Assembly (NCBI GenBank): GCA_947000775.1
Contig: CAMQGK010000008.1
Span: 16,253,501-16,317,500 of the forward strand
Direction of reading: 5' to 3'
Origin: Pterois miles
Lineage: Eukaryota > Chordata > Actinopteri > Perciformes > Scorpaenidae
Length of the DNA stretch: 64,000 bases
The translations under genes and the position numbers were made by a program. Position 1 is the stretch's first letter; every line of letters starts with the position of its first letter. This document shows positions 45,821-57,381 of this stretch, piece after piece. The notes beneath the pieces were generated by a model. It made no database searches and was not told the origin of the DNA. It saw nothing but the letters and a program-made list of their open reading frames with translations.

Positions 45821-46575
45821 AACAAGGCTTTCTAAAAAAAGAAAAGTTTTGAACCTCAAAGTTGCACATTTCTTCTCTGTGATTGCATTTTGTTAATTAA
45901 CACAAGGTTTCTGACGGAGTCCTTCCTCAGTTCACATTGCTGGGAGTGTTTATTATTTCCTCGTCTTGCTGTGTACCCTGCTGGTGAAATGAACAAGCCA
46001 TGACTCTGTCAAACACAAACATGAACATGTAAACTTTAGTTTAGTCACTCAGTCCACTGCGCCTGATTTCATTTTGAGCTGCTGAACACACACCAACACA
46101 CTCACACACTCTCCAGTGAGCAATGCTGTGGTCATCTGAACCACAGCTAAACATCCTGGTACCAGACCTCAGGTTTGCCTTGTTACCATGACAGCACAAT
46201 TGTTACTCTGTCATGTCTATTATGGGATGGGAATGAGGTGAATCTGGGGTTAAACCACACGATTGTCTGTGTGTGTTTGACGTTAGTGACCATCCGCTGC
46301 CACTGTTCACAGTCATTCACTGTTGCATAGCTTACGTGTTTTCCTACATGTGTGTGACAAGCTGCAGATTACAGGTCTGCTATGGGCGGGCTGCGAGGCG
46401 CGTTGACTCGTCACTATATAAACACAAAGTAAACAAAGACATCTGACTTTTGGCTGCCCTTCTACACAGTCATTTTACAGTGTAATAGTGTCATTCATCC
46501 TGTCCGGAGGATCAAGACTGTAAGGACTCATGAGCTAAAGTAAAAACAGCCTGGTCTCACTCCCAGGGCGTGACC
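45821..46575. other. non-coding, no firm feature
   Basis: Nothing recognised apart from short CACACAC words near 46090. Confidence 0.5.
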
Positions 46576-46853
46576 ACCACCATTTCACTGTATTAACCAG
46601 GTGTTACAAAGTTAACCCCAACCATTTCACATTGTTAACCACATTACAGCGTTAGCTGGAACCGTTAACGTTAAACATGCATTACAATGCTATGTGCATC
46701 CGCTTCACAATGCTAGCCACGTCACAATGTTAAGTGGAACCGTTTCACAACGTTAACCACATGTTGCAACATTAAACACAACCGTTTCACAATGTTAACA
46801 ATGCTATAACGTTAACTGCAACCGTTTCACAACGCTAACCACATGCTACAGCA
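46576..46853. repeat. degenerate minisatellite, unit about 40 bp
   Basis: Seven units, each opening ACC(A/G)TTTCACAA and passing through GTTAACCAC-T-ACA-A, for example AACCGTTTCACAACGTTAAC, AACCGTTTCACAATGTTAAC and AACCGTTTCACAACGCTAAC. Units differ by small indels (37-42 bp). The third is shortened. GTTAAC palindromes recur throughout. Confidence 0.85.
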
Positions 46854-47254
46854 GCAGTCCTTGGCTAGTGATGACGGGGACTGAAATATGACGAGTAGGG
46901 ATGAGATTATGTTGGACAGCTGTAACCTGCATAAGCATCAGTCTCACCTGCTTTAACAAGTAAGTACGTCACAAAAGAGGGTACAAAGTTGTCAAATCAA
47001 AAAAAAAGACAAATGTCATTTTAAGAAAGTCGTTCAATCTGAAGATGACATCTGGGATCCCTAAAAAGCTGTGAAGCCAAGTGAAGTTTAAAATGTATAG
47101 CTATATCTTTTCATTCATAAACAAGACTCAAGGTGTGTTCATACAGAACGCCAAGCAAATTTTCACCTCGTCAATCACACAACTTGGACTGCAGTTGAGC
47201 GGTCAAGGTTAATTCATCCCAAAAAGCCAGTTTATCAACTGTACGTAGCTTGTT
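46854..47254. other. non-coding, no feature seen
   Basis: Unique-looking sequence. Confidence 0.5.
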
Positions 47255-47560
47255 TACTTACATTTAACCAGGAGATAGTCACATTGGGATGAAAGAACTC
47301 TTTGTCAAGACAGACAGCACCACAATTAACAGTGTTCCAGACACAAAAACAAAACACATAACAATTAAAATTGAAAACAAAGGGCAATTTACAGAATCAT
47401 AAAATATCAAAAACATTCATCAACATTCTTCACAAGTCATCAACATAAGGGACCGATCAATCCAACCAACTACAGGCTTTTAAAGTTTAAAATTCCTTTA
47501 GATGCATCCAGAGAGACCAGCTCCGTGCTCGGTGACCAACAGAGGGTTTGGTTTTGTGAC
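47255..47560 (-). repeat. LINE-type 3' repeat, reverse orientation
   Basis: ACATTTAACCAGGAGATAGT, CACATTGGGATGAAAGAACT, CTTTGTCAAGACAGACAGCA, ACACATAACAATTAAAATTG, and at the end AGAGAGACCAGCTCCGTGCT. This follows a fish repeat with 'TTAACCAGG..GTCCCATTGAGAT' and 'GAGACCAGCTCC' phrases, usually linked to a LINE 3' region. From memory only. Confidence 0.5.
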
Positions 47561-48211
47561 AGATCTGCTTCTGACTGATCTGTTATTTCCCTCCAGTCTC
47601 AGTCCTGTTCCCTCTGACACTGATTCATAAGGATATGCGCCAACTGTTGCACTGAATCTGACACATTTTCTTGCATAGATGCTCCTTTCCCTAAAATAGC
47701 ACAGTATACATCTAATGGTGTCTTTCCATTGATTATGATGCAGTCATGCCACCTCTAATGTTGAAAATATGAATAAATAAACCTCCTTTTCTTTGTGCTA
47801 GATGAAAAGTTAGTGAATCGCCAACATTATTAGGATTCATCTGGGCACCAAAGTGGTGGACCACACAACAGACTTGAATAACCTTCCCTAGGGCTACAAA
47901 TACACTGAACCACAGTCACTAGTCATGTTAGATACACAAACCTTTTTCCCTGAAAGACTTTTAAAAAAGAAATTAGCTAACCTAATTAGCAAGTAGGAGT
48001 GAATCCAAAATCCTGCTGCAGTATGGTACATGCACAGTTGTGCACACCCTGAGCTGAGGATCAAGTCGTTCAGAAGAGAGTGATAGCCGGTTTGGACTGG
48101 AAGCACAAAAGGTATATCCGTGACGGTTCTTCTGCTTGTGTTTATATGATTGTGGCATGTAACAGCTAAGAAAGCTTGTGGAAGTCACTGCTTGCACACA
48201 TCTAAAAGCGT
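47561..48211. other. non-coding, no firm feature
   Basis: No recognisable element. Confidence 0.5.
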
Positions 48212-48310
48212 CGTTCACGAGCCGTTCACGAGCCGTTCACGAGCCGTTCCCTAGCGCCGGTTGAACCACGCGAACCGGGTTATTTAGAGAACCGCTCTTC
48301 TCATCACTAA
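48212..48310 (-). mobile_element. hAT-like terminus with 11-bp tandem repeat
   Basis: Three exact CGTTCACGAGC units (48212-48244) and a partial fourth precede CGCGAACCGGGTTATTTAG, GAACCGCTCTTC and TCATCACTAAC. Read in reverse the right side starts TTAGTGATGAGAAGAGCGGT, the common start of vertebrate hAT-type elements. No opposite end or transposase is visible. Confidence 0.5.
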
Positions 48311-50989
48311 CAGTTATGTATCCACACAAACCTGTGACTAATTTGAAGCCTCACTCTGAGCAATTTTAATTGTTGCTAAACATGTTTAACATCTTTATGT
48401 ACTTATTTATGTACTAATTGTAAAATAGTGAGTGGATAATTTTGTCCCAACTTCGAAGTGCATAAAACACTGACCTTGAGTAGTAATTCACGTGGGAATA
48501 TCTGGACTCCCAGATGGGAATGTCAAAAAAGCTACTGGCTGAAGTGACCTCCGCTCGGCCTGTAGGTGACCCCAGAACATGAGCGATGAAGAGACAAAGG
48601 AAACGGAAAAGGTGTTTCAGTACAAGTGTACATCTGTCTGTTTGTGTGTAGCACTGAAATGTTTAAAGAGGAGGCAGCCTGTCCCGTTCCAGAGGCTCCT
48701 ATAATAGACCCATAGTGTCTTTAAACACTGTCCTGAAATCCTAGCAGGTCAGCCAAAGGCTAGAGGAGCACTTGTCCGCATGTCTTCCCTTCTGTCGCTT
48801 TCTTTTTCTTTCTTCGCAGGTATTTTGTCCTCTTTTTTTTCTCCAGGAAAAGACAGATAAACAGAGGACACTGATGAAAGTATATGATGAGAAAGCGGCC
48901 AACATGGAAGGAGACAGATAGGAAAAGAGACAGGGAGAAGTACACAAGACAGCGATACAGACGGCACAGTTGTGCCAAGTATGTGATTGGCTGGGCCCGA
49001 TAATGGAGGCCTATACGCTCCAGTAATTGATTGGCTTTCTGATCCCGTTCCAGTCACTGATTGGTTGTGATGGTGTCGCAGTCCAACAGAAGTGTCATCC
49101 AGCGGGCAGAGAGAAGAATCCAAACCAGGAAGTGACCAGGGCGCCCCAACATGTCAGGTCAAAGCACCATGTACTGTCCCACGGTTTGGTTTCATATGCG
49201 TAAAATAATTATTTCTTAATACAGAAGGTCAGGACCTAATGTGGGCAATGACTGCCCGAAGGCCAAACTGACTGGCAGTTGGCCATTCAAACCTTTCAAT
49301 GTCATGCTCAGCGAAACTGTACTCATCCAGAGTTACGTGTGACTTTTCAGATCATTTTTGGTGAATAAATGAGGCAGATCCACACGTATACACCAAATAC
49401 AGAAACAACAACAAAACTATTATCTGCTTTTCTTTGCCCCTTAAAAAAAAATCTTGGAGGTTTGGACTGACTATGGGGACTTTGCTGATTCAGCATCCAG
49501 TAATGTTGGGCTGTCACAATTACCTCAATACTGCAATACTGCACTATTGACAAGCCAAGCATAGGGGATGGAGAGCAACCGCCGCAACCGTTGTGTTGTT
49601 TTCTTTTGTTGAATTCTTTGCAATGAGAGCGCCGCGTACACGATGCTGCAAACGCTAGCAGAATGACGAGTGTCCATTCTGCGCTGAGTGCTTCATGTTT
49701 GGTGTTTTTCCAATCACAATGGAGGAGGGGCGGGACAAAAACCACAAAGACCAACGATCACGTCCTATGTAGTGGCTACAAGTGATGAAAAACAACCACT
49801 GTGGAGGAGAAATTAATACACATAGATTGCCTTTAAACCAAAGCAAGTATTGCCTACTTTACTACCTTGTGCTGACATTTTTACTTCTGCGGATATTCCG
49901 TATCATACTAACGGAAACGCTGCAACTCATTGACTTCGGTGTTCTGCACTGAGCAATAAATATGTATTTAATTAATTGTAAAACGGTCATCTTTGTCAAT
50001 CAAAAAGCAACAATATACCTTACTAGATGATTGCATTTCCTGCAGAAAAGTGTGTGAATGCTGACAGCTGAAATGAATTGGAAAGAACTGCTGAAAAGTG
50101 TAAAATGGACTTCTAGAAAGTGGTTTCTTGGTGGAATAAGCCTTTAAAAATGTAAGTCATTGGACAGAAATTAGTATTTGGGAAGAATTAACTTTTATTT
50201 TGAAACATCAGATCCATCCATATTCTCCTATTAGCATACAGTGAGAGTTAAAAATCTGAATCTGAAAAATCAATTAAGTAATTTGCCAACAAGCCAACAC
50301 TTCGGCATATTGTGCTACTGAGCCAATCATTATCACAGCAGGGGAAATTCCTTCACCGCGATAGTCTTACCATATGATAGGCTATGTATAGACAACACAC
50401 AGGTCAGCTGACGCCCATAACACATACCAGACACCACAATGTGCTGATCCAGGGAGCATATGTGATAAAACTGCTGCTTTTCTGGAGAACTGACGAGCAT
50501 CAGTGCTGGGAAAAAGTATAGTGACACATCGTAATGCGAGTCGACCCACAATGGCAGGGTGAGCTGCCTTTTGGGGTTTGTTGACAGGTAAAAACTTTCT
50601 GCCAGAGCTGAACATGACTCTGGTCTGCATCCATGCATGACTGCACAAGTTCACAGAAAAAAAAACTATATAGTGGGTGATATTTTCTTGCTGAATTATC
50701 TGAAGTGCCTCTGACAAACTGACGTTTTTCCTGTAAATTTCACATTTCTCCACAGTTGTAATTTCTGTGGTTCACTTGCTGTTTTCCAGTTAACGTAACT
50801 GGTGTCATAATAATACCAATGTTTGACTGCGATCAGTAGAGTTTTATATATGCACTTTGCAGTAATTTTCATTGGAAATGGACCCACTGTTTGAGGACGT
50901 GGTCTTCCCTGGTGGACAGGAGTAGCGGCTACCAGGAAGTGGGTGAGTGTTATTTGTTGAGGTTGTCACAGCGGCCGTTGATCATGTGT
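48311..50989. other. non-coding, no firm feature
   Basis: Includes three GATTGG (inverted CCAAT) motifs at 48985-49064. Minus-strand frames of up to 135 codons (48749-49123, 49347-49754, 50382-50753) have no domain, no splice context and ordinary composition. A short ATG frame at 50878 (MDPLFEDVVFPGGQE) stops after 15 codons. Confidence 0.45.
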
Positions 50990-52250
50990 CCGAACAAACG
51001 ATTTGACACAGTAATTCACAGATAAATCACTGTGTCCAACCACAGATGCACTTTATGATAACCATCATTAATAAATGGTAACTTTAGAGTTAAACTTAAG
51101 TTATTTTACTCTTAACAAACACTGAAATGATAATTAAAAATGCTGACTAATTATTAGATATGCCAGAATTTACGCTGTTTTAACATTATAACATTTTAGT
51201 TTTTAATTAACAAGTAATAAACAATATTTGTTAATGAAATAATTTGTTCACCTTTAAGAAGTGTTTGTAAACTATTTATAAATATCACATACTGTAGATA
51301 TATGAACCAGAAACCAACTATTTCCTATTGACAATGTCTTAAATACATAATGTTTATAGATGCTTAACAAAGTATTTATTAACCATTTAACAACACATTA
51401 CAATCAACAGATGTAACTTTATACAAATAATGTTAATAAATGAGGTTTATAAACCAATTAATAACCATTAAAATGGTCCATGTATCATTAATGAATGAAT
51501 CAATGAATGAATCAATCAATCATCTATCTATCTATGTAATGTTTATAGATGTTTTACAAACGATTTCTTAAAGGTTTCCAAATCATTTGGTAATCATTAA
51601 CAAATATTAAATATAGCTTATTAAAATGTGTGTAACAATTAACTGTTAAAATAGCATAAATTGTGGCATAGCTAATAATTAGCAAACATTATCTTTCATT
51701 GTTAAAACACTATTAATTTTAATTAATCCATTTATTTTATCACATTGTTAACAGTTACTAATTGGCTTGTAAACCAGCTATAAACATTATTTGGATTATA
51801 TTAACTTGTGATTTTAATACCTTGCTATACTGGTAATGATTGGTTTGTGGTCCATCCATCTATGAAACGTTTATAGATGTTTTACAAGTCATTTCTTAAA
51901 GGTTTACAAATCACGTGGTAATTATTAAGAAATGATAAGAAACTGATAATAAATAATTCACCAAAATAATCAGAATGTAATGATCTCTTATCAGCTACGA
52001 TACAATATATCATTTATAAAGTATTTCATATTACACAAACTAGTGATTTGACAAATTATAGCACTGCTGATAAGTAGTAAATATTACTGATAATTGTTTT
52101 ATTAAACAATAAAAAGGATAAAAAGTACACCATTTATAAATGATGGTTATTATAAATAATAATACTGTGTTGGTACCAGTAGTTAGCAGTAAACATTCAG
52201 CCATAATCACTTTTCCTGACATTTAACAAAGCAGGTTTCAGTAGTTCAGG
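50990..52250. repeat. AT-rich degenerate repeat block
   Basis: The block is dense in TTAATAA, TTTATAAA and TTAACAA words. A 69-bp segment GTTTATAGATGTTTTACAA... TTTCTTAAAGGTTT at 51541-51609 recurs at 51869-51937 with about 85 percent identity by eye, and its opening also at 51347. It is probably a decayed tandem or clustered element. No coding signal. Confidence 0.7.
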
Positions 52251-52734
52251 CTTTAACAATACTGTTAAATCTATTTAAGCTACATGAATCTATGATATTT
52301 CAAAGTTTGTTGTGTAGTTCGAGAAACTACTTCATGTGCATGTTTTGTGTACTTGAGTTCAGTTTTTCGCCACATAAGATAATAAAGCAAGAAGACAACA
52401 TTAGCCTGATATCATTAGAAAATTAGAGCAGCCATTTGATGATCTGATAAAATCCAGTCTAATCATTGCCAGACAATTCAGAGACATGCTGTAATGGCAG
52501 AACGCAGACCGTGTAGCATATTCTCTACTGTCAGCCCTTTAAAGCTGCAGCCAAACTGGCAAACGTGTCTGGCTTGGCCAACAGAAGCGAAGAGAATCCC
52601 AGAAATGTTGTTTTGAGGGGAGCAGCTTGGGATAAATGGTAAGTAGCTAAGCCCTGGTTAGGACTGGTTTGGCCCTGCGGTGGAAACCATGCTGCTGGGG
52701 AGCATCCAGAAGACACAGTAGGACGCTGGCTTAA
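52251..52734. other. non-coding, no firm feature
   Basis: A plus-strand 54-nt stretch ending before GTAAGT at 52638 (frame SEENPRNVVLRGAAWDK) follows TTGGCCAACAG. It is noted as a weak splice-like arrangement only. Confidence 0.4.
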
Positions 52735-53105
52735 GTTGAGATGAAACTATTGGCAGGACAGAAGACGGCTATAAAATACAGATATGAGGATGTCTCCATG
52801 TCTCTGATGACTCGTCCATCTGAGCCAGAGGCCAAAGGAGGGTTAGAGTGACACATGCCACAGAAACAGAAATATACTTGATATTCATATGTTCAGCATG
52901 ATTTGTCACCTTTGGGTTTCACTCAGGTTTGGCTTATTATTTTTGTTATTGACAAATATAAATTTAACATACTAATATTTTGGTACCTTTGAAAGTTTAA
53001 ACCATTGGCTAAAGTTGAAAGGAAACTATTGGCAGGCTATTAGGCAGCAATGAAAAACTCTCTCTAATGATTTGTCCATCTGCCTAAAGAGGACATTCAA
53101 GGGTC
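52735..53105. repeat. local diverged duplication
   Basis: TTAAGTTGAGATGAAACTAT, TGGCAGGACAG..., TGATGACTCGTCCATCTGAG at 52731-52825 is echoed at 53012-53095 by TAAAGTTGAAAGGAAACTAT, TGGCAGGCTAT..., TAATGATTTGTCCATCTGCC. Confidence 0.65.
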
Positions 53106-53999
53106 AGTGCGTGCTTGGTCTGCTCTGCTTCTTTGTGCTCTGCCTCCTTCTACTATATACATGAAGTGTTGAGAAATACGTGACCTCCGGAGACAACTAA
53201 AGGCTCAATTAGACGGACAGAAATTGTTTATTTGACAAAGCTATTTCATCGTTCAGTTACAGCAGGAACATGTTCTACTGAGTTTTATAGACTAAAACAG
53301 TCTACAGTCTGAGGTAACACAGTAGAGGCTCTGGGCTTGTTCTGGGTTGAGTGCTGGGTTCGTCCTCCCAGGGAAATATGCTGTGGCATGCTGTACAAAT
53401 ATTATTTTTTTTAATGTTCAAGTTTTAAATATCATAAATTGCAAACTTGCCTCAAGAGACTTTAGTGTACGCCCCCCTTCAAAAAAATGAAGACGGATGT
53501 TGCATGGAGTTTGGGCATACACTGATTACATTACTTGCCCAATGCCCCAACTATCGTTTTGCTCCTTTGTTTATAGAAATAAAACCCATTTAGTTAATTT
53601 GCGTGTATCAGCACCCATGTTCATCAAACAAAAACTCTAATCTGTAAAGTACTAAGTGTGTTATCAATATACAGACGACGGACACTACAAACTGAAAGTG
53701 AAAGCGTCTCAGCACAGATCTGCAGGAGTCAGATTTCAAGTTCACAGGAAGAGAGTTGACAGACGATGGCGGAGGATTCGGTGTCAAAGCAAAACCAAAA
53801 GCACCTATTTGACAATATTTTAGATCCAAACCCTATTATAATAGGGAACCATAAAGTTCAAGTCTTGGCCGTGTGGATGATGAAGCAGTCAGGTACAGTC
53901 GCTGGAAACCTGTGACCGCCCAGAGAAAGCTCAACCAGAAAGGCCAGGCCAAGCGCCAGGAAGACCAAACCCACAGGAAAAGTGTTGTTGACGCTAATT
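53106..53999. other. non-coding, no firm feature
   Basis: Nothing recognised. Confidence 0.5.
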
Positions 54000-54360
54000 T
54001 TCCTAGTGGCCAAATGGCGGTACTACAATTTCTGTGATGCCATTGGGCCCAGAAAGACTTTTCCCCATAGATTTACATTGGGAAAGAGACGTCTGGAACT
54101 CAGCAGATAATTTTTTTAGTCTATGACCCTGTGACCGAGCCATGTGATGGAAGTCACCGGATTATCCGGGTACTTTTCCAGATGGAAGTTGAGCCATTTT
54201 GGCTTCATGTGCCACTGAACACCTTTCATAAGAATGAACAGGCCCCACCTCCAATGCTGTGTCCAGTTCTCTTTATACAGCACATCCATAGGCCAGACAC
54301 AGGCATCCAACAGCAAAGATCTAACACTGACCGTGCGTTTGATTGACAGGTGATGTGTCA
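54000..54360 (+). repeat. teleost interspersed repeat (pair with 58130)
   Basis: AGTGGCCAAATGGCGGTACT, GGGCCCAGAAAGACTTTTCC, CCATAGATTTACATTGGGAA, TTTTGGCTTCATGTGCCACT and TTTCATAAGAATGAACAGG. The same landmarks appear at 58143-58500. The word order is familiar from many fish introns. Confidence 0.65.
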
Positions 54361-55011
54361 GAAACACCAGTGATGAGCAAAAACAAATCTTCTAAGATAC
54401 CTTCTAAGATTGGTGTCTGATAAATGCCTTCTTGGCCAAACATCAGCTTTGATGGAGGACTTTAGCAACCATGTATGTTATTTGCGGTTGCACCTCTGAG
54501 CCGGATTTCTCTCCGTTGTGGACAAAGATTTATATCCGTGTAGCCACAGCAGCTGTACTCGGGCCAAGTCTGGATGCACAGCAATGCGATCACATAAAAT
54601 CCAATCTGCAGAATCAAATCTCAAATGCCAAGTGTAACCATAGCCCTTAATTGTCTCTGTAGTTTGGAGGTCAGAAGCTGACCAGGTCCCATTTGTCAAG
54701 AGACACCATTAGTCAAATTTTAGCTCAAGGTAGGCCAAAACAAGCTGAAATAACAGCTTGATACGGGCAGATAGAGGTTACATGCGGTGCAAATGACTAT
54801 AGCTGGGATGAATATTCGCACACACTTAAAATAACTCCCATGTGACTTAACCAAAAGCTTAACACATGCTAGCATTCATTAGGGCTGAAATAACAGCCAA
54901 CACTGGGAACAAACAGTGTGAAGTTGGACAATGTTTAGATGGAGCTGAAGTTGGCAGCTTCAGAGACAGCTATTAGACAGAAAATGAAGATGTTTCTTTC
55001 TGTTTCTCTTC
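54361..55011. other. non-coding, no firm feature
   Basis: Nothing recognised. Confidence 0.5.
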
Positions 55012-55077
55012 TCAGTGACTTGGATTCTCCAACTGACTCAAAAGGACAGCCAAAGGTTACCAGATGCTACAGTGATG
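55012..55077 (+). repeat. segment shared with 26155
   Basis: GTGACTTGGATTCTCC, GACTCAAAAGGACAGCC, AAAGGTTACCAGATGCTA. It is nearly identical to 26155-26217; see that entry. Confidence 0.65.
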
Positions 55078-55504
55078 CTAGCTAACATGCTAAATTGAAA
55101 GGACTCTGTAGCCAGGTATTCCAAGCATGGCATGACTGGGTAACCTGCCTTTTTTCATGTACAGCTGCTTGGATTTTGGTCACGAAAGCTCCCAACAGCC
55201 TCAATGAGCCACGTCCAATCTGCTAAGCAAACTCCTGACACTAGATTTGTGCTAAGCTTGTACCTTCGTAGCACACATCTGCTGAACATAAAGAGATTAA
55301 ATGGCAAACGTGGCTCATGATCAAGAACTTTACTGTCATTATATGAGGACAAAGAAATGTTGCATCAGCCTCAAATGGTGCATTCTGTTAGAGGCTTCAC
55401 TTCTTTGAAAGAATGAGATAAGATAATAAATATCAGCCATTAAAAAGCACTGCCTGATGGGAGGAGCTTAAACAGAAGGCAAAGCTCTTGATTTACCTGT
55501 CCAT
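55078..55504. other. non-coding, no feature seen
   Basis: Unique-looking sequence. Confidence 0.5.
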
Positions 55505-55722
55505 CTACATTCCAGTCCTATGAGCTTTGGGTATGAGATCAAAGATACAAGCGTCCGAATTGAGTTCGTAGGACGGCTGGGCTCAGCCTTCGAGATAAGG
55601 CCAGGACCTCAGACGTCTGGAGGGAGTTCGGACTGGAGTCACTGCTGAGGTGGTTCGGGCATCTAATCAGGATTCCTCTTGGACACCTCCCTTTGGAGGT
55701 TTCAGGGCACGTCCAACTGTCA
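55505..55722 (+). pseudogene. Rex3/RTE LINE fragment (C-terminal coding part)
   Basis: TATGAGCTTTGGGTATGAGA, AGATACAAGCGTCCGAATTG, GGCTGGGCTCAGC, AGGTGGTTCGGGCATCTAAT, GACACCTCCCTTTGGAGGTT and TCAGGGCACGTCC follow the fish Rex3 segment that encodes YGHELWV...RIQAAEM and LRWFGHLIRMP. The frame is broken by stops and a deletion. It is independent of the fragment at 42509 but comes from the same region of the element. Confidence 0.75.
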
Positions 55723-56270
55723 GTGCTAATGACAAGGAGAAGTGTGTAACGCCATCTTGGTCTTTCCAAAACAAGACCTCGTAAGAGTAATTGACATCAC
55801 CATCATGCCCGTCCCAGAGTGCACAGCCTCTAACTTTATGAAAAGTCTGCTTGTTTCATGGACATGTAGGACCACACATACCCCACAAGAAGTGTCTCAC
55901 ATTGAGCACCTGAAAACCGCTAGCTAGCCTTGAACACTGCTTTAGATTTGTGATTAAATTAACTGGAAATATGTATGATTGTTAAACAATAAGAAACAAG
56001 TGTTTCCTTGGAAAGGCAATACACTATTTACAGTACGCAGACACTCTCAGAGTAAATACAGTGTACACAACCTCTGTGACTCATCTGTCTCAAGGTTCAT
56101 TTTCCGTTGCTCTGTCTTCCTTTTTCCACATCCTTCTTCTATGTCCCTTAACCTCTCCAACCTTTATACACATTTTCATTGTCTTCTCCACACCATCTTT
56201 ACCTGCATGCAAAAAACAACTTTTTCATACACAATAGACCCCGTTGCATTAATGCAAGCACACACATGCA
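55723..56270. other. non-coding, no firm feature
   Basis: The 156-codon frame 55979-56449 ends in a CA microsatellite read as THTHTH and has no domain. Confidence 0.5.
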
Positions 56271-56333
56271 CATGGCTGGCTGGGGGCAGAGGTAAACCAG
56301 TGACTTCTGGCCAACATCTGCATCACTTCAAGG

Positions 56334-56396
<63 letters not shown>

Positions 56397-56564
56397 GAAG
56401 CCTATCCCATGACAGCATAAGTACATACACACCCATGAAGGACAGTTGACAAACAACATGATTATGATGATGATGAGGTCTTTGTTCATGAACTCTGCAG
56501 GACCTGAGGCTGGCTACCGTTACTGTAACACACCATACACTGACACAGGTCCTCAATCACACTT

Positions 56565-56601
<37 letters not shown>

Positions 56602-56772
56602 GCTGGCTTTCTCCGTTTCACTGAGGTGACTTTTGGCCAACATCTGCATCACTGAGTTCAAGGAAAACACACAGAGTTCATGTTCGGCGTGGGCCAAGGA
56701 TGCTGCAGGCTTTTGGTCAGCTCTGCTATTCAGCTCGCTATTCATAGAAGACCACAAATTTATCACTCAGCA

Positions 56773-56837
<65 letters not shown>
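56271..56837. repeat. duplicated CA/GT microsatellite cluster
   Basis: CA arrays at 56335-56395 and 56567-56598 and a GT array at 56775-56837. The unique sequence beside the arrays is duplicated: TGGCTGGCT...GTGACTTCTGGCCAACATC, TGCATCACTTCAAGGA at 56271-56334 and TGGCTGGCT...GTGACTTTTGGCCAACATC, TGCATCACTGAGTTCAAGGA at 56600-56666. Confidence 0.92.
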
Positions 56838-56838
<1 letters not shown>

Positions 56839-57381
56839 ACACGTGTGCATCAGCAAGAAAGAAAAGATGTGTGGAAGAAAGCATTATTTTTACTGAATGA
56901 GGAGAGAACAGGAATAGAGAGATGAGGATGTGTGTGTGTGTTTATGGTCTGTGTTTTCCAGTCTGTAATCATGATGTCAACCTAACCATCTGAACTTTAA
57001 CAAACGTCCCTCACTGACAAACAGATCAGAGACGCACACATTCCTATGGGACCTTCAATGCATCACAGCGACTATATGTTACATGAGGAAAGTGGCAGCT
57101 GCACATTCACAGGAGCACATTCATATCTGTGGTTTGGGATCTCCTCCTGGCTGTGGTTCAACCGGTGAACTTGCACTGCCCTGCAGCTTTGGCTGGACGA
57201 CTGAAATGTTTTAATTGTACTCAGAGTAATTAGTTTTACTAAAGGAAGAAAACCTCTGTCACAAAAGCATAAAGGTCTTCTCGAATTGGGAAAATTTATT
57301 TGGCAACATTTGGGTGTTCTAATATTTTCCTATAAATGAACAGATTACGTGGTGTGGTTTCATCCCTATAAGTATTTTAAC
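56838..57381. other. non-coding, no firm feature
   Basis: Nothing recognised. Confidence 0.5.

Noticed and set aside
46576..46853. CRISPR-like array
   Set aside because: Units are contiguous and diverged with no unique spacers, and the genome is vertebrate.
55979..56449. 156-codon plus-strand protein ending in THTHTH
   Set aside because: A quarter of it is a CA array, and the rest has no domain.
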